Positions 50,541 through 60,553 of a stretch of DNA of 64,000 nt are shown in pieces. Positions within the stretch are counted from its first letter, which is position 1. Each line of letters opens with the position of its first letter. Origin of the DNA: Ophiodon elongatus (Eukaryota; Chordata; Actinopteri; Perciformes; Hexagrammidae); the NCBI GenBank assembly GCA_016806645.1, contig JACSYO010000928.1, forward strand, positions 846,001-910,000. Direction: 5' to 3'. The translations under genes were made by a program, and so were the position numbers. The notes under the pieces are model-generated. The model saw nothing but the letters and a program-made list of their open reading frames with translations, was not told the DNA's origin and ran no database searches.

Positions 50541-51867
50541 TATGTTTGTTTATCTGAAAAGGAAAATTGATATGCAAAATAATATGAAATCAAACTTTTA
50601 CTTTGTGTTGTTTGCCATTGTTTGCTTTTTTAAAGATAACATTTTTGCAAAGCATATTTCTCTGAAAATACAGGTTTAGGGGTCAGGGTTAATGTAATCA
50701 TTAAACATGTTTATTAGCCCACTAATGTTGGCTTTTGTTAAAAAGCATCAACAACTGTTGTATTTCAGGAAAAGAAAGTTATAGTAACACAATAAAACAA
50801 ATTTCCACTGTGAATATTGTATTAAAAAAGATACAGTATTAACTTCTGTAAAGTACATGACGCTAGTCAGCAATAGTAGCTACCATGAAACATAAGCTGG
50901 CCCTCAATACGGCACAGAAATAGTACACATGTATCTGCAGGCAGCAGTGTTACCTGCTGTACCTTCTGTAGTTACTGTTTTTGGAAGCTTTTCAGCATGA
51001 TGTCGCTCTCTCTCGGATGATGTCAGTATTATACTGATGATATCATAGCAGCTGGTTGTGATCATTTATGGCCTTTAACATATTCTTCATGGACAGATAA
51101 CAACCAGGAGCCAAATAGGCAAAATGTGTTTCTTTATGAGATGCCCAATCTGTTTAGCCACAGTAATTTAAATGCCACATGAATCTTTAGCAGCAAGAGT
51201 CTTATCATTTGTAGATCATATTTTCAAGTATTTGGTCTATTTTGGTTCATTACCATTGTGATATCAACATTTTAACTTTACTTTTTAATCTCATTTTACA
51301 TTAAAGCATTTTATTTATTCTATTGTAGTTTTTGTAATGCTATTTACAAATATTATTTCTGCTCTCAGATGAGAAGAAGGGGAGTCTTATGCCCCTTAAA
51401 CTAATTATTGCCACTATGTTAGACTGAATATTAAACTAATCAACTTTCATCTGTTGGTATCTTACACCATAACAGCAGGCATCATGCTCTTAGATACATC
51501 TAATCTTCTCTTCAAAACAAAATATACATATATTTATTTGCATCAGATCGTTTTATTATATTTATCACAGACTATACATAAACATAATGAATAATTAATT
51601 GATATTAGACTTAGATATTTTTTATATATATATATATTTTTTTTTTTTACCAAGAAATCTGACATTATATATAAGCCATCAATTTCTGAAACATCCTCAG
51701 ATATATAAGTAGTATGTAACTATTGCAAGCAACTATATCTCCAAACAAACTAGGCAACCCAAATCCAGGCATCCACATTACCACTGTAACTCAGTCTCCA
51801 AACTAATTAAAATGCATTATGCTTTCACAAAAAGTATCTGCATACCTGCAGGGACTGGTGCAGGCAT
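29026..51867 (-). CDS. mybpc2: myosin-binding protein C, fast skeletal type
   Basis: A thick-filament protein that binds myosin and titin through its C-terminal domains and tunes contraction through its N-terminus. Thirty-four coding exons run from the ATG at 51867 to the stop at 29026. All junctions are GT-AG, every phase matches, and the summed length of 3477 nt encodes 1158 residues (human about 1141). Domains: a Pro/Ala/Glu linker 1-76; Ig C1 to 177; M-domain to 268; Ig C2 to 354; C3 to 446; C4 to 537; Ig C5 548-648; Fn3 C6 and C7 to 847; Ig C8 to 942; Fn3 C9 to 1042; Ig C10 to the end. There is no C0 domain and no cardiac-type insert in C5, which excludes mybpc3. Segments such as GITDLRGMLKRLKK, KQLEVLQDIADLTV and PDGYALSISAKLNFL favour the fast paralogue over the slow one. 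The last exon (29026-29051, LATEPEQK) is the weakest call. Confidence 0.94.
31040..31445. mobile_element. LTR-like segment, possible solo LTR
   Basis: In the mybpc2 intron 30889-31882. It has LTR-like order on the + strand: a TATA-like ATTATATACTC near 31239, then AATAAACTTC near 31376, then a GC-bearing end (GTGTCCGCGGAGATTCC). The composition differs from the flanking intron. I could not fix exact termini or a target duplication, and no internal retroelement frames flank it. Confidence 0.35.
33436..34396 (-). other. mybpc2: mybpc2 intron within C5, nothing recognised
   Basis: A 961-bp intron between exons 34397-34539 and 33276-33435. It has no repeat or RNA gene that I can support. Confidence 0.6.
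34397..36538 (-). CDS. mybpc2: mybpc2 exons 16-22: rest of C2, C3, C4 and start of C5
   Basis: Exons 36414-36538, 36170-36275, 35474-35643, 35022-35187, 34781-34887, 34655-34684, 34397-34539. Each Ig domain is built from two exons. The 30-nt exon at 34655-34684 encodes the C4-C5 linker (EIKVDYVPRQ), conserved with the mammalian EIKVEYVPKQ. C5 begins PPKIHLD, and its Ig strand reads NKLRLDVEITGEPAPVAVW. Confidence 0.92.
36930..37070. promoter_or_regulatory. promoter-like sequence in a mybpc2 intron upstream of the tRNA
   Basis: It contains an ETS-type core, ACTTCCGG, at 36940-36947 and a symmetric E-box, TCACGTGA, at 37056-37063. Both are common in housekeeping promoters. It lies 180-300 bp upstream of the tRNA-Gly gene. 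Function not shown. Confidence 0.25.
37241..37311 (+). tRNA. tRNA-Gly (anticodon CCC)
   Basis: A complete 71-nt cloverleaf. The acceptor arms GCGCCGC and GCGGCGC pair perfectly, followed by the discriminator A at 37311. The anticodon stem CAAGA/TCTTG encloses the loop TTCCCAT with anticodon CCC at 37273-37275. The A box TGGTGTAGTGG is at 37248-37258 and the B box GGTTCGATTCC at 37290-37300. A T5 run at 37314-37318 is a normal Pol III terminator. It lies in the mybpc2 intron 36539-38293, antisense to that gene. There is no SINE body or A-rich tail after it, so it is read as a real tRNA gene. It resembles vertebrate tRNA-Gly-CCC as I remember it. Confidence 0.95.
37688..37985. mobile_element. 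MITE with about 24-bp terminal inverted repeats
   Basis: The left end AAAGGGCCTTTGTGTAGGAT and the reverse complement of the right end, AAAGGACCAGTGTGTAGGAT, match at most positions, and both continue TTAG. The interior (GTTGCACCGCCACATTTC and CTCACCGCTTGATGCCAC) matches a short repeat common in percomorph fish as I recall. No target-site duplication is evident. Located in a mybpc2 intron. Confidence 0.65.
38209..38268. repeat. (GT)n microsatellite beside a mybpc2 donor
   Basis: About 29 GT units on the + strand, read as CA in the mybpc2 transcript, starting about 25 nt after the donor of the exon ending at 38294. Confidence 0.95.
38294..39900 (-). CDS. mybpc2: mybpc2 exons 9-15: C1, M-domain and first half of C2
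   Basis: Exons 39832-39900, 39536-39684, 39328-39445, 39167-39215, 38881-38940, 38597-38760, 38294-38426. C1 includes PTMKWLKGKWLDLGSKAGKH and the cysteine-bearing strand AYRCEVTAKDKCDS. The M-domain includes NLDFSALLKAAKK and the conserved helix region YEKIAFEYGITDLRGMLKRL, which in the family contacts myosin S2 or actin. The donor after 39536 (AAG|GTTCGT) is weak but required by frame. The cardiac phosphorylation cluster is not seen. Confidence 0.9.
40196..40345 (+). mobile_element. 3' tail fragment of an L2-like LINE
   Basis: It aligns by eye with 28012-28150 of the acp4 intron LINE: TGTTATTGCTTTTACTGTTTCTG here against TGTTATTGCTTTTATTGTTTCTG there (first 13 bases identical), then the shared TTTGAGTACCTTTT. 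It is only the tail, as expected of a severely 5'-truncated copy, in the mybpc2 intron 39901-41390. Confidence 0.65.
41391..51867 (-). CDS. mybpc2: mybpc2 exons 1-8: start codon and N-terminal microexon series
   Basis: Exon 1 (51846-51867) encodes MPAPVPA, then microexons follow: 47454-47495 (42 nt), 46843-46860 (18), 46301-46324 (24), 45412-45435 (24), 45279-45299 (21), 44556-44576 (21), 41391-41414 (24). Each begins and ends in phase 1 with good GT-AG sites, except the weak donor GTATAT after 47454. Any of them could therefore be skipped without breaking the frame. Together they encode an Ala/Pro/Glu/Asp-rich linker (words: EKPEGQ, APEEPAEE, DELQAEKD, DELPTDG, DSEADWG, AKANPAAE), like the PA-rich start of mammalian fast MyBP-C. 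Exon 1 was chosen because it reads in frame, has an ATG and a donor, and matches the family's short M-P-start. Confidence 0.8.
41415..44555 (-). other. mybpc2: mybpc2 intron between microexons 7 and 8
   Basis: A 3.1-kb intron. Apart from the possible gag-like fragment near 42500 I see only short chance frames. The segment 42280-43620 is less AT-rich than its flanks and may be a decayed repeat. Confidence 0.45.
42460..42560 (+). pseudogene. possible retroelement gag-like zinc-finger fragment
   Basis: In one frame the sequence reads CSHCGRHMADRDNHKVFVLC before a nearby stop. This Cys/His spacing resembles the N-terminal motif of some fish retroelement gag proteins. It is short, broken and surrounded by non-coding intron, so assignment to a family is a guess. 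Confidence 0.25.
47496..51845 (-). other. mybpc2: mybpc2 intron 1
   Basis: A 4.35-kb intron after the start-codon exon. It contains an (AT)n tract at 50499-50539 and several medium-length chance frames (around 48054-48411 and 49502-49723) with no recognisable similarity. Confidence 0.5.
50499..50539. repeat. (AT)n microsatellite
   Basis: About 20 uninterrupted AT units in mybpc2 intron 1. Confidence 0.95.
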
Positions 51868-51935
51868 GGTTATTCCTGTGTCTTCTCTTTGCTGCTGTAA
51901 CAGAGAGCTTGTGGTGCTTATTCCTTTTATTTCTT
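51868..51935 (-). promoter_or_regulatory. mybpc2: mybpc2 5' UTR and candidate TATA-like promoter
   Basis: On the - strand ATAAAAGG occurs at 51930-51923, about 60 nt before the ATG. A start near 51900 would give a 5' UTR of some 30 nt. The alternative is that GTTACAG ending at 51895 is a splice acceptor for an upstream non-coding exon. The sequence cannot decide between these. Confidence 0.35.
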
Positions 51936-52169
51936 CCCTCTCCCTCTCTCTGTTATTCAAATCTCCTCTGGCACTCAAGTCACCCACACCCTCCAGTGAG
52001 CGAGCAGAGCGAGAGAGCCTGACGACACCCCTAAGGAGTTCAAAAAGAGAAACACTCAGCGAGGGCGTGATATGGTGGAGAGACCAGACAGCGAGGTGGT
52101 GGCGAAAGACGTCTTACACATTTATGATGAGAGTAATGGACTGACTAAACCTGTTGAGCTCTAATGTTT

Positions 52170-53790
52170 TCTCCAGAAATATAGAATACACCGAGAAGAC
52201 CAACAAGTAACTCAATTTTGACACGTTATCCTGTGGCTCCTGATGTTACACTAATGGTTGGATCATCACCTCTTACGACCCACATTAAGAGCAGGATTTG
52301 CGAGTAGTTTTGTGGTTTCTTCTGGTGTACTGGATACTACGAGATGCGCTGCATTGGCTGCAGAAGTGAATCTAAGAAAAGGAAGATGCAGACCACTAAG
52401 TATTTGAAAAGCAATTCATAATACTTACTGTTATTGATGCTTGACGCACCTGACAGAGCATTATCTGATCAAACATGGGGCAGGTCATCAAACATTGCCT
52501 ATTATTTGCATCCATTATTGTATTAATGAATCGGCTAACGTAATGGCCCAAGGTACACCCCACTGTATGTTTTCATTGCACTCTGAGCACAGCAACAGGT
52601 TATTAAGTCATTTTACAATGCGAGACGATGACACGACGCAATAAACTGACGCCAGACCCTGGTCTCCGTGTGATACGCTGGAAAAACCTTGAGCTGGCCA
52701 CAACTATGTTCAGCGCTCAAACGACGCAGCGGAGCATCAACCAAATACATGTTTTTGTTCCACCCTGTTCCGTTCTGGGGTTAGGGTTCACATCTCCGCA
52801 AGAAAGCAAATACATGCATTGAAAAAGTACAGAAGTGTAATCAGCAAGATGAAATTAAAGTATTGACAGTAACTTCCTATGTGGCTAAATTAAATATGTG
52901 ATTGTTGAAGGCATCAATAATCCCAATAACAATAGGTTGACATTGGGATTATTGATTCAGTAATTCAGATGTAGTATTTTACAGGTGTTTGGTAGTTTAA
53001 TCTGTAATAATTCATCACATTTAGAAGCTCCCAAAATGTTTAGTATGCAATATTTTTGTAAGCAATAGTGACCTCAGCTGTCAAATAGATACAGTGGAGT
53101 AAAAAACATTATTTATCATTTAAAGTTTTTTTAAACCCGAAATTGTACTTCAGTGCAGTTCTTGAGTAAATTAAGGCCTACTTAGTTCCATCCAACCATT
53201 TCTGTTTGATTTCCCAAACGCTTCCAAGGACCTATTTGAAGCCGGTTGACAGCCAGACATGGTCAGCTGGCCACAGCCAGTAACTGTGTACTTTTCTAAT
53301 GTTACTCGATGCAGAAGTGTCGGCCTCGTTCTCCCTGGCACCCCGTGGTGAATATTCAAGTCTTAGGCATGGCTTCATTACCGTTCGTCATCTCCTCCTT
53401 CATTTGTCAGAAATGTGCATGCGTCAACAGCAGAAGCCACCGTGGAGACAAGTCCCCCACTGCTGGGGTCAAAGTGTGAATCTTTCGAAATTTGGCAGGC
53501 ATGTCAGTCTACAGGGACCACCGGACGGGTGTATCTATAGCTGTAGGGGTTGAAATGTCCCTTGGAAATACAAAGTGATACAAAGAGTAAGCAAAATTGA
53601 CAGTGCAGGAGATGGTGAGTGGGACTCTGATGCTACTATTCATAAGGTAACATACAGGCTGTTGGTTTATTATGTTCATGATCATCCCAAGTCCCTACAC
53701 GCCCTCAGGCGAGCCTTAAACATCAACTTTCTTATCCAACCTACCATAACTGCAACATATCATGCTACTACTTTAGACACAAAATAATGC
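52170..53790. other. flank upstream of mybpc2, no gene recognised
   Basis: No coding exon that I can assign. It holds a perfect 15-bp inverted repeat at 52913-52956. Confidence 0.4.
52913..52956. repeat. perfect 15-bp inverted repeat with 14-nt loop
   Basis: ATCAATAATCCCAAT at 52913-52927 and ATTGGGATTATTGAT at 52942-52956 are exact reverse complements separated by 14 nt. There is no Pol III terminator or miRNA-like length, so its nature is unknown. Confidence 0.8.
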
Positions 53791-53821
53791 AGTAGTGAAA
53801 TGTAACCAAGTGCATTACAGT

Positions 53822-54095
53822 CAGGCTACGTCTACACTATGTTTTAAAACGCATAACCTTTGCTAAGTTTATGCCTATCGTCGTAATCAAGTTTTAGTCG
53901 GGACGGTCAGAAACGGAGACCTTTGAAAACGATGATGCAGACACTCACATTCGCTTCCTGATTGGGTCTTCTCATTCATGACGTGGTTTTCACACTTCAT
54001 AACCGACTGGCGACAGGGGGTCACACACCACATGATCTTCTACGGGGAGGGATGTGGTATTGCTCCTTTTAACACTCCAAGAATGTGTTGTAAAA
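53822..54095. mobile_element. probable non-autonomous hAT-like repeat
   Basis: Words such as CTACGTCTACACTATG, AAAACGCATAACC and CGGAGACCTTTGAAAACG resemble the common fish repeat with 'ACGTCCACACTA ... AAAACG' ends. There is no coding frame. The family assignment is from memory and the termini are not fixed. Confidence 0.4.
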
Positions 54096-54097
54096 CG

Positions 54098-54400
54098 TGA
54101 AAGGAGTAGTTTCACTTTTTGGGAATTACACTTCTTTGCTTTGTTGTCGAGATTTAGATGAGAAAATTGATGTCACACACTCTATCCCTGTTAAGTATGG
54201 AGCTGGAGCGAGGAGGTGATAGCTTAGCATAAAGTCTGGAAGCAGGGGGAAACAGCTATCCTGGTAATCTCCAAGACACGGCTGCCAACAGGTCAGCTTT
54301 GGAGCTTAAGAAATGTTGTTAGGTGTTTTTTTTTTTTTTTACTTTGGACAGCCCGAAGCCAGCGGTTTCCCCCTGCTTCTCGTCTTTTTGCAGACATTTA
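54098..54400. mobile_element. diverged second copy of the repeat at 14930-15535
   Basis: It shares TAGCTTAGCATAAAG and GGGGGAAACAGCTATCCTGG with that family. The right part is disrupted by a T-run at 54328-54341. Confidence 0.5.
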
Positions 54401-56780
54401 GTTGAGATGGTAAAAATAAGGGTAAGGGGTTAGGGCATAAATTATGTATGTGACTGTCCTCACAAAGATAGAAGTCCTCAAGGTGTGTGTGTGTGTGTGT
54501 GTGTGTGGGCAAAGGGAGAGGAAGACAGATGGGGAAGGGCAGTGTCTATATTAAGTTTCTCAAAGAATACTTTGAGCGGTTTAGCCTCTCCAAAAAATAT
54601 TATAGATAGTGATGAGATATAGATTAATTTGCGACATGAAAATAACTTTTCCACAGTCAGCAACTTGTGTATCTAATGTGATAAGTCAGTGATTAGTCCA
54701 GAATCTGTGAAGATATGCTTTAATGGTGTGTCTGCAGGTACTATTTTTAATTGAATTTAACTGAAATTTTGCTTTTCATTGGAAGAATTCTAGCTGTTGT
54801 AGTATTTTCAAAAGAAATGCTGAAACGTCTATTTCAGGCTCTAGCAGCTGAAACACTGACAAAACCCTGGAGAGGATGGCCGAGGTACATTATGCATACT
54901 GCATTAGCAGCCTTGGGATACTCACTTACATTGCTTTTTAGTATGCCTGTTAACTTTCCTTTAACTTTCTTGTCGTATTTTTTTCCTTTCATATTTCACA
55001 AGGTTCATCGGGAAACTGTACGCTGTATCGCGGCATTTTAAGTGACATATCGTGGTCCCCAGTGTTCCTCTTTTTATCTACTGTCTCTCTGTGGGTTGTA
55101 TTACATACTATATATCTATGTCCACTCCTGCAATCTCTCCATCCATATATACGCCTCCCACTGTATATATTTAATCAGACATTTTAGCAAGTTTGTATAT
55201 GATTCTGGCAATTTGTGGTACCCTTCAGGAGGAGACTTGACTGTGTTTGTGGTGACTTTTTTGTCATGGTGCAATACATTTTAGAAGTTTACAGGCTGCT
55301 CCCACTCTACAATCTGATAAGGGAATTGAATTGGAGGGCAACTATAAATATCTGGGGACTTTTACTGATAGCAAACTTCAGAGACAGTAACATGAGATAA
55401 TTTGCAGGCGAGCACAGCCGTTTCCCCCACAGAAAACTAAATCTTTTAACATCTGCTAAAATTATGACCTTGTTTTTATCAGATTGTTGTATTGCCTTAA
55501 CTGTGCGTATTGCAGTTGTTGAGGGGAGCTTTGTGAGTAACCCCAATATGGTTGCTGCTCTGAGCTGCACACAAATAGTTGCAAACTGTGAGATTCATGT
55601 GCTGAAAGATGAACATATTTTTGATTTACAGAGGAACTGATACTCTCTGGCTCATCTTTCACACTGGATACACTTCAGAGCAGAGAGAACAGTCTTATTT
55701 TTTCCTTCTGCAATTAGATGGCTTCATTTAAACATAACATTCAGCAGTAGTGCTTCCCTACTGCAACAGCTTGGTAATTTACACCACACACTGACCAATT
55801 ATTGCACTGTCTGGTGGGCAATATAGGTACATCAGGTTGATTTGTGTATTACAGTGCTTGTATATTGACTTTTGTCTGTGCTTCAAGTCTTGTTTTATTT
55901 ATTGTATTAATAGTTTATAATGTGGTTTGACTTGTAAATGCTCTATGCAAACCATTTTTCCCATATGGCACAATATTTTAGCTAGATTTATTTAGCTAAA
56001 GTGGTGTTACTGTAGATTTACAAACAACCAACACCCTGCCATGACTAAATGGATAATCCACCACAATTACATTTAATATTTTTTTTATTGGATTTACTAC
56101 TTAAAATGCATTTATAATTGATACCAATACTCATACACACACGACTAATCAGTCACCCAGTCATTTGGAGCTTATGTTAAAGTGTTCAATTTAGAAGAGC
56201 TGTCCACTCTCAATCAAATAACATGTGGGGTTTTCCTACTTTTTTCAGACTTACTGGAGCATTGTGGAAAGTAACTGTAATCCATTCATGTTTTTTATGA
56301 GCAAATTAATATAATGATGAATACAATTGTTTAATAAATCCCAAAGATTGCACAAAGTTTTTTTTAAAGCACAATTACTGGCCATGTTCCTAAGTGCCGT
56401 TGTCTTTAATTATTGCATGACACCATGGCACCATCTTATGGTGTTATCAGGAAGTACCATTTTATTTTGTGAGGGAGATTTTTACTGCGCAACAATAGGC
56501 CTAGATATATTTGAAATAACAGGCCAAAAAATGTTTCATAGATTTTTTATTGCATATTTTTGTATATGTATAAAAAAGGTCAAACACAAATACACCAAAT
56601 GTCAATCAGACAAGAGTGATTATTCACATTTTTTATGACAATATAATTTAATTTACACTACACTACAATTCAAAATGGAACACACAAAGCGTCACTTCAG
56701 TTGCTCATTATGCAGATTGACTTGGCAAAACTTCTCTGTCACCTTCTAGAAAGTATTATGTGCATGGTGATGTCTCTTAA
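54401..56780. other. intergenic, nothing recognised
   Basis: AT-rich sequence with a (GT)n run at 54483-54508 and only chance frames. Confidence 0.45.
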
Positions 56781-56790
56781 CTTGTTTTTA

Positions 56791-56823
56791 CATATATATA
56801 TATATATATACACATATATATAC

Positions 56824-56900
<77 letters not shown>

Positions 56901-56901
56901 C
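56791..56901. repeat. (AT)n/(ACAT)n microsatellite abutting a Tc1 element
   Basis: A run of about 110 bp of AT units with ACAT and GTAT interruptions. It occupies the place where the outer left terminal inverted repeat of the adjacent Tc1-like element should be. Confidence 0.9.
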
Positions 56902-56907
56902 AATTTA

Positions 56908-58102
56908 GCCTATTTACACGACTGCAATGGATTTTAAATAAAGCATTCTATATGTGTTTGAAGTGTAGACTTTCAGCTGTATTTCAATGGATATAACAAA
57001 AATATGGCATTAACTGTTTAGGAATTACAGCCATTTCTACAGTCCCCCACATTTTCAGAGGCTCAAAAGTAATTGGACAATTGTCTTACAAATGGTTTGA
57101 TGGCCAGGTGTGGCCTGTTTCCTTGTTATTTCATGACAATTAAGGAGATGAAAAGGTCTGGAGACGATTCAAAATGTTGAATTTGCATTTGGTGGTCCGG
57201 ATAACTCTCAGGATAACTCTCATGGGGACCAAAAGGTGTCAATGCAAGTGAAGGAGGCCATTAACAGGCTGACAAACTACACAAACCTATCAGGCAGATA
57301 GTAGAAACATTAGAATGGACCAAATCAACTGTTTGTTACGTTCCTAAAAATAAGGAATGTACTGTCAAGCTCACCAACACCAAAAGGCCTGGAAGACCAC
57401 GGAAGACATGTAAAGTAGATGTAGAATAATTCTTTCCTTGGTGAAGAAAAACCCCTTCATGACTTGAATACTGAGGTCAATAATACTCTGGAGGAGGTAG
57501 GCGTGTCTTTGTCAAAGTCTACAATCAAGAGTCATGACTCTTCACTTCATGAATCTGAATACAGAAGGTTTACAACAAGGTGCAAACTACTGGGAGCACT
57601 GACGAACAAAAAGACCACATTAGCGCTTCTCAGTACAGATCGATAATGACCCAAAACATACTGTGAAAACAGCCCAAGAGCTTCTCAAGGCAAAGAAATG
57701 GAATATTCTTCAATGGCCAAGTCAGTCACCTGATCTCAACCCAAGTGAGCATGCTTTTCATTTACTTAAGATTAAACTGAAGGCAGAAAGACCAATAAAC
57801 AAAGCATCTCAAGGGAGGAAACTCAGCGTTTGGTGATGACTAAAAAATGATCATTATATTCACTATTATGTTAGTTTGTCCAATTACTTCTGAACCTCTG
57901 AAAATGTGGGCGACTGTGTAAAAATGGCTGTAATTCCTAAACAGTTAATACCATATTTTTGTGATATCCATTAAAATAAAGCTGAAAGTCTACACTTAAA
58001 ACCACATATGGATTGCTTTATTTAAAATCCATTGCAGTCGTGTAAATAGGCAAAATTAGAAAAAAAATTGTCACAGTCCAAATACTTATGGCCCTAACTG
58101 TA
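56908..58102 (+). mobile_element. decayed Tc1/mariner element with long inverted repeats
   Basis: The left arm (about 56908-57080) and right arm (about 57880-58060) are inverted copies: CGACTGCAATGGATTTTAAA on the left mirrors TTTAAAATCCATTGCAGTCG on the right. Both carry the GGAATTACAGCCATTT-type block and AAGTAATTGGACAA-type block, in opposite orientation. The interior encodes transposase remnants on the + strand, notably DNDPKHTVKTAQELL and WPSQSPDLNPSEH, covering the second D and E of the DDE catalytic region. The frame is broken and internally shortened. The right outer end reads ACTTATGGCCCTAACTGTA, and the left outer end is missing. Confidence 0.85.
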
Positions 58103-58189
58103 TATAAACCCTTTGGCGGGGTAAATGTATATGTTAGGGTTTCAGACATGTATTACAAGACTATTGGCAGTGGTGTGGTGTAACAAATT

Positions 58190-59105
58190 GCATTTCCTCA
58201 AGTACTAGTACTTAAGTACAAATTTGAGGTACTTTACTTGACATGCCTATTTCCATTTATACTTCTACTCCACTACATTCAGAGGAAGATCTTGTACTTT
58301 TTACTCCACCACTTTTATCTGACATCTTAAATTACACGTTACTTCTCAGATATATGCGTTTTCATACACTTCCTGTCCAGTGGAAACTATATCTCCAAAT
58401 AATTCAATGATAAAAAAGCATACAGTTACTATTAAATAAACTATTAAAGACTTGAAATTAAAGTTTTGGTGATGACATATTTTTTCTTTCAGTAAGAAGC
58501 TTATTTGTAGAATATAACATTCATTCTGTTACTCTGTTCCAATCTTAATTCAAGTTATATTGAAGAAGAGTTTTTTACACGTTTGACAGTAATCAGTGTT
58601 TAGTAGCCGTTACTTTTGTGAGGTTAACACTTTTTTATGTTTATGTTTTTGAGACTTTAGAGCTTTATTGCCCAGTTTTAAACATTTGTTAAACTGTAAT
58701 TGACAATACTTTGATAGTTAAAATAGTTACATTACATTTTTAGCAGGGTAACTATTAATTTGTAATCTATTACATTTCAAAAGTAACCTTTCCTACACTG
58801 CTAATAAAGAATGTATGCATTTTACTGCTGTAGATGTTTAAGGCTGTGCTATACTACTTCATATAATGTTCGGTAGTTTAATCTACAACAGTAAAATGCA
58901 ACATAAACATTAATGCAGCAGTAATGTTTCAAAACATCCTATATTACAGTAAAACACTGATTGAGGCAATTGTTCCTCAGAATGAGTACTTTTAGTTTTG
59001 CTAAAATTAAATAAATGATGCACTTTTACTTAAGTAAGCATTTGTATGCAGGACTTTCCCCTATGATCATCACAGTGTGGCATTGCTGAATACTTATTCC
59101 ACCAA
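58190..59105. mobile_element. dispersed fish repeat, two halves around an insertion
   Basis: The left half (58190-58400, with CTACTCCACTACATT) and right half (58985-59105, with CACTTTTACTTAAGTAAG) match the family at 24870-25445. The intervening 580 bp is AT-rich and unassigned. Confidence 0.45.
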
Positions 59106-60150
59106 CTGATTATTAATGTGTTGTCCTCTCCTCCTCGAGGTGTTAGCCTGCTGTAATGTGTGACACTCAATGCTCAAATTTAGCTTCCAATCTAAATCAA
59201 CGTTTAACCCTGCCCATGTTAGACAGTTAAACCAATCAAATTACGGTGGGTGGGAATAAATGTTAGACGTTGAACCCCGCCAGTCCTACAGGCCGCAGAC
59301 AGGCAGAGTGGAGGGAAGGGAGGGTCAGGTAGCTTGCACAGCTTGTTGTTATGCTGGTGACCGTCGCTGGGGGGTGAAAAATACAAGATTTTATTTAACC
59401 AGATGATGAGTGTGGCTCATATCCTAACCAGAGGACTACAGACTGTCAGGAAAGTGACTCTCAACCCACAGTTAAAGTTCTGTCTCCAACAATAATTGAA
59501 TAGATGGATAAATAAATGTACACGTTTTTGGAGGCAGCCAAAAGCTCAAAGTTATGCTTGAGCTGAAATTTTCACAAGCTAGATAACCACCGAGATTAAA
59601 AATAACCCATATTTTTATGAAAAAAATATACAATACAGAAATGATGCAGAGTATTATGGTCAACATTAATATTGTTTGTGTGGGCTGTTAACAGTGCACT
59701 GTAAAAAAATGCCTGGGAAACCCATAGGCATTTATTTTGTTTGTCCACAGTAGAGTACTGCGTACTATTTCACAGTAGAATACAGTATTCAATTGAAAAT
59801 GATAGTAATCAGACTTATGTGGAAATCACAGTAGGGAAATCGCTACTGTATAAAATGCCAGCAATCAACAATGTAACTGTATAAAATCACAGTAACTAAT
59901 TATGTACTGCATAAAAGTTTTAAAATGTATTACTGATTACAGACTTTCACAATAACTTACTTGTCAATTGCTGCCAGGTAATTATTGTGAATTCAGGCAA
60001 TACTTTCTTTGTTGTGTTTTCTGGGTCAATGTACTCTGTCGTTGATTGTATTCAACATGCATCTTGATGACAACAACGTGGTTGATGTTGGCTAAATGCT
60101 AATAAGCACCATTGGACATTATTAGAGAGACTGTGTTAAGGCTAAATGAA
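59106..60150. other. intergenic, possible orphan first exon at 59280-59490
   Basis: Mostly non-coding. The part around 59280-59400 is GC-richer and promoter-like. It precedes an ATG at 59402 with a 30-residue frame containing HILTRGLQTVRKVTLNPQ, which looks like a basic mitochondrial presequence. I cannot connect it to any downstream exon. Confidence 0.25.
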
Positions 60151-60186
60151 GAAAGCTCCTAAGGCAACTATCTCATGTCTTTATTT

Positions 60187-60260
60187 TGTAACTTTTTCAT
60201 AATTCATATTTTGTAATTTTTCATAATTCATATTTTGTAATTTTTCATAATTGGTATTTT
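60187..60260 (+). repeat. short tandem repeat at the left edge of the LTR-like region
   Basis: TTTTTCATAATTCATATTTTG occurs as nearly three consecutive copies (first 20 bases shared), then decays into related TTCATAAT units up to about 60330. Confidence 0.75.
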
Positions 60261-60545
60261 ATAACTAGTTCATAATCAGTATGTTTAGACTTTCATAATC
60301 ACCGTATGTTTAGACTATTTCATAATTACCATGTGTTAAAACTACCGTATGCTTAAATCGTATTATGGTTACCATGTGTAAATTATGCCACGGCAGTTAG
60401 ATACAATGTATTGCGCGATCGGGGGAGATCCTTTGAAACCTGACGCAGAACGGGCAACAGGATGACATACTAAAACTGCGACGACACGAGACGGTGGAAG
60501 GGCCCCGCCGCAACGCGGAGACAGATGACGAGGACTTCTTAGGAA

Positions 60546-60553
60546 TATAAAAG
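60546..60553 (+). promoter_or_regulatory. TATA-like box in the LTR
   Basis: TATAAAAG sits in a GC-rich context within the putative LTR, a plausible retroelement promoter. A second, weaker TATAAATT lies at 60738. Confidence 0.4.

Noticed and set aside
53575..53787. 70-codon frame on +
   Set aside because: No motif, ends in a region of dispersed-repeat remnants, and no splice support.
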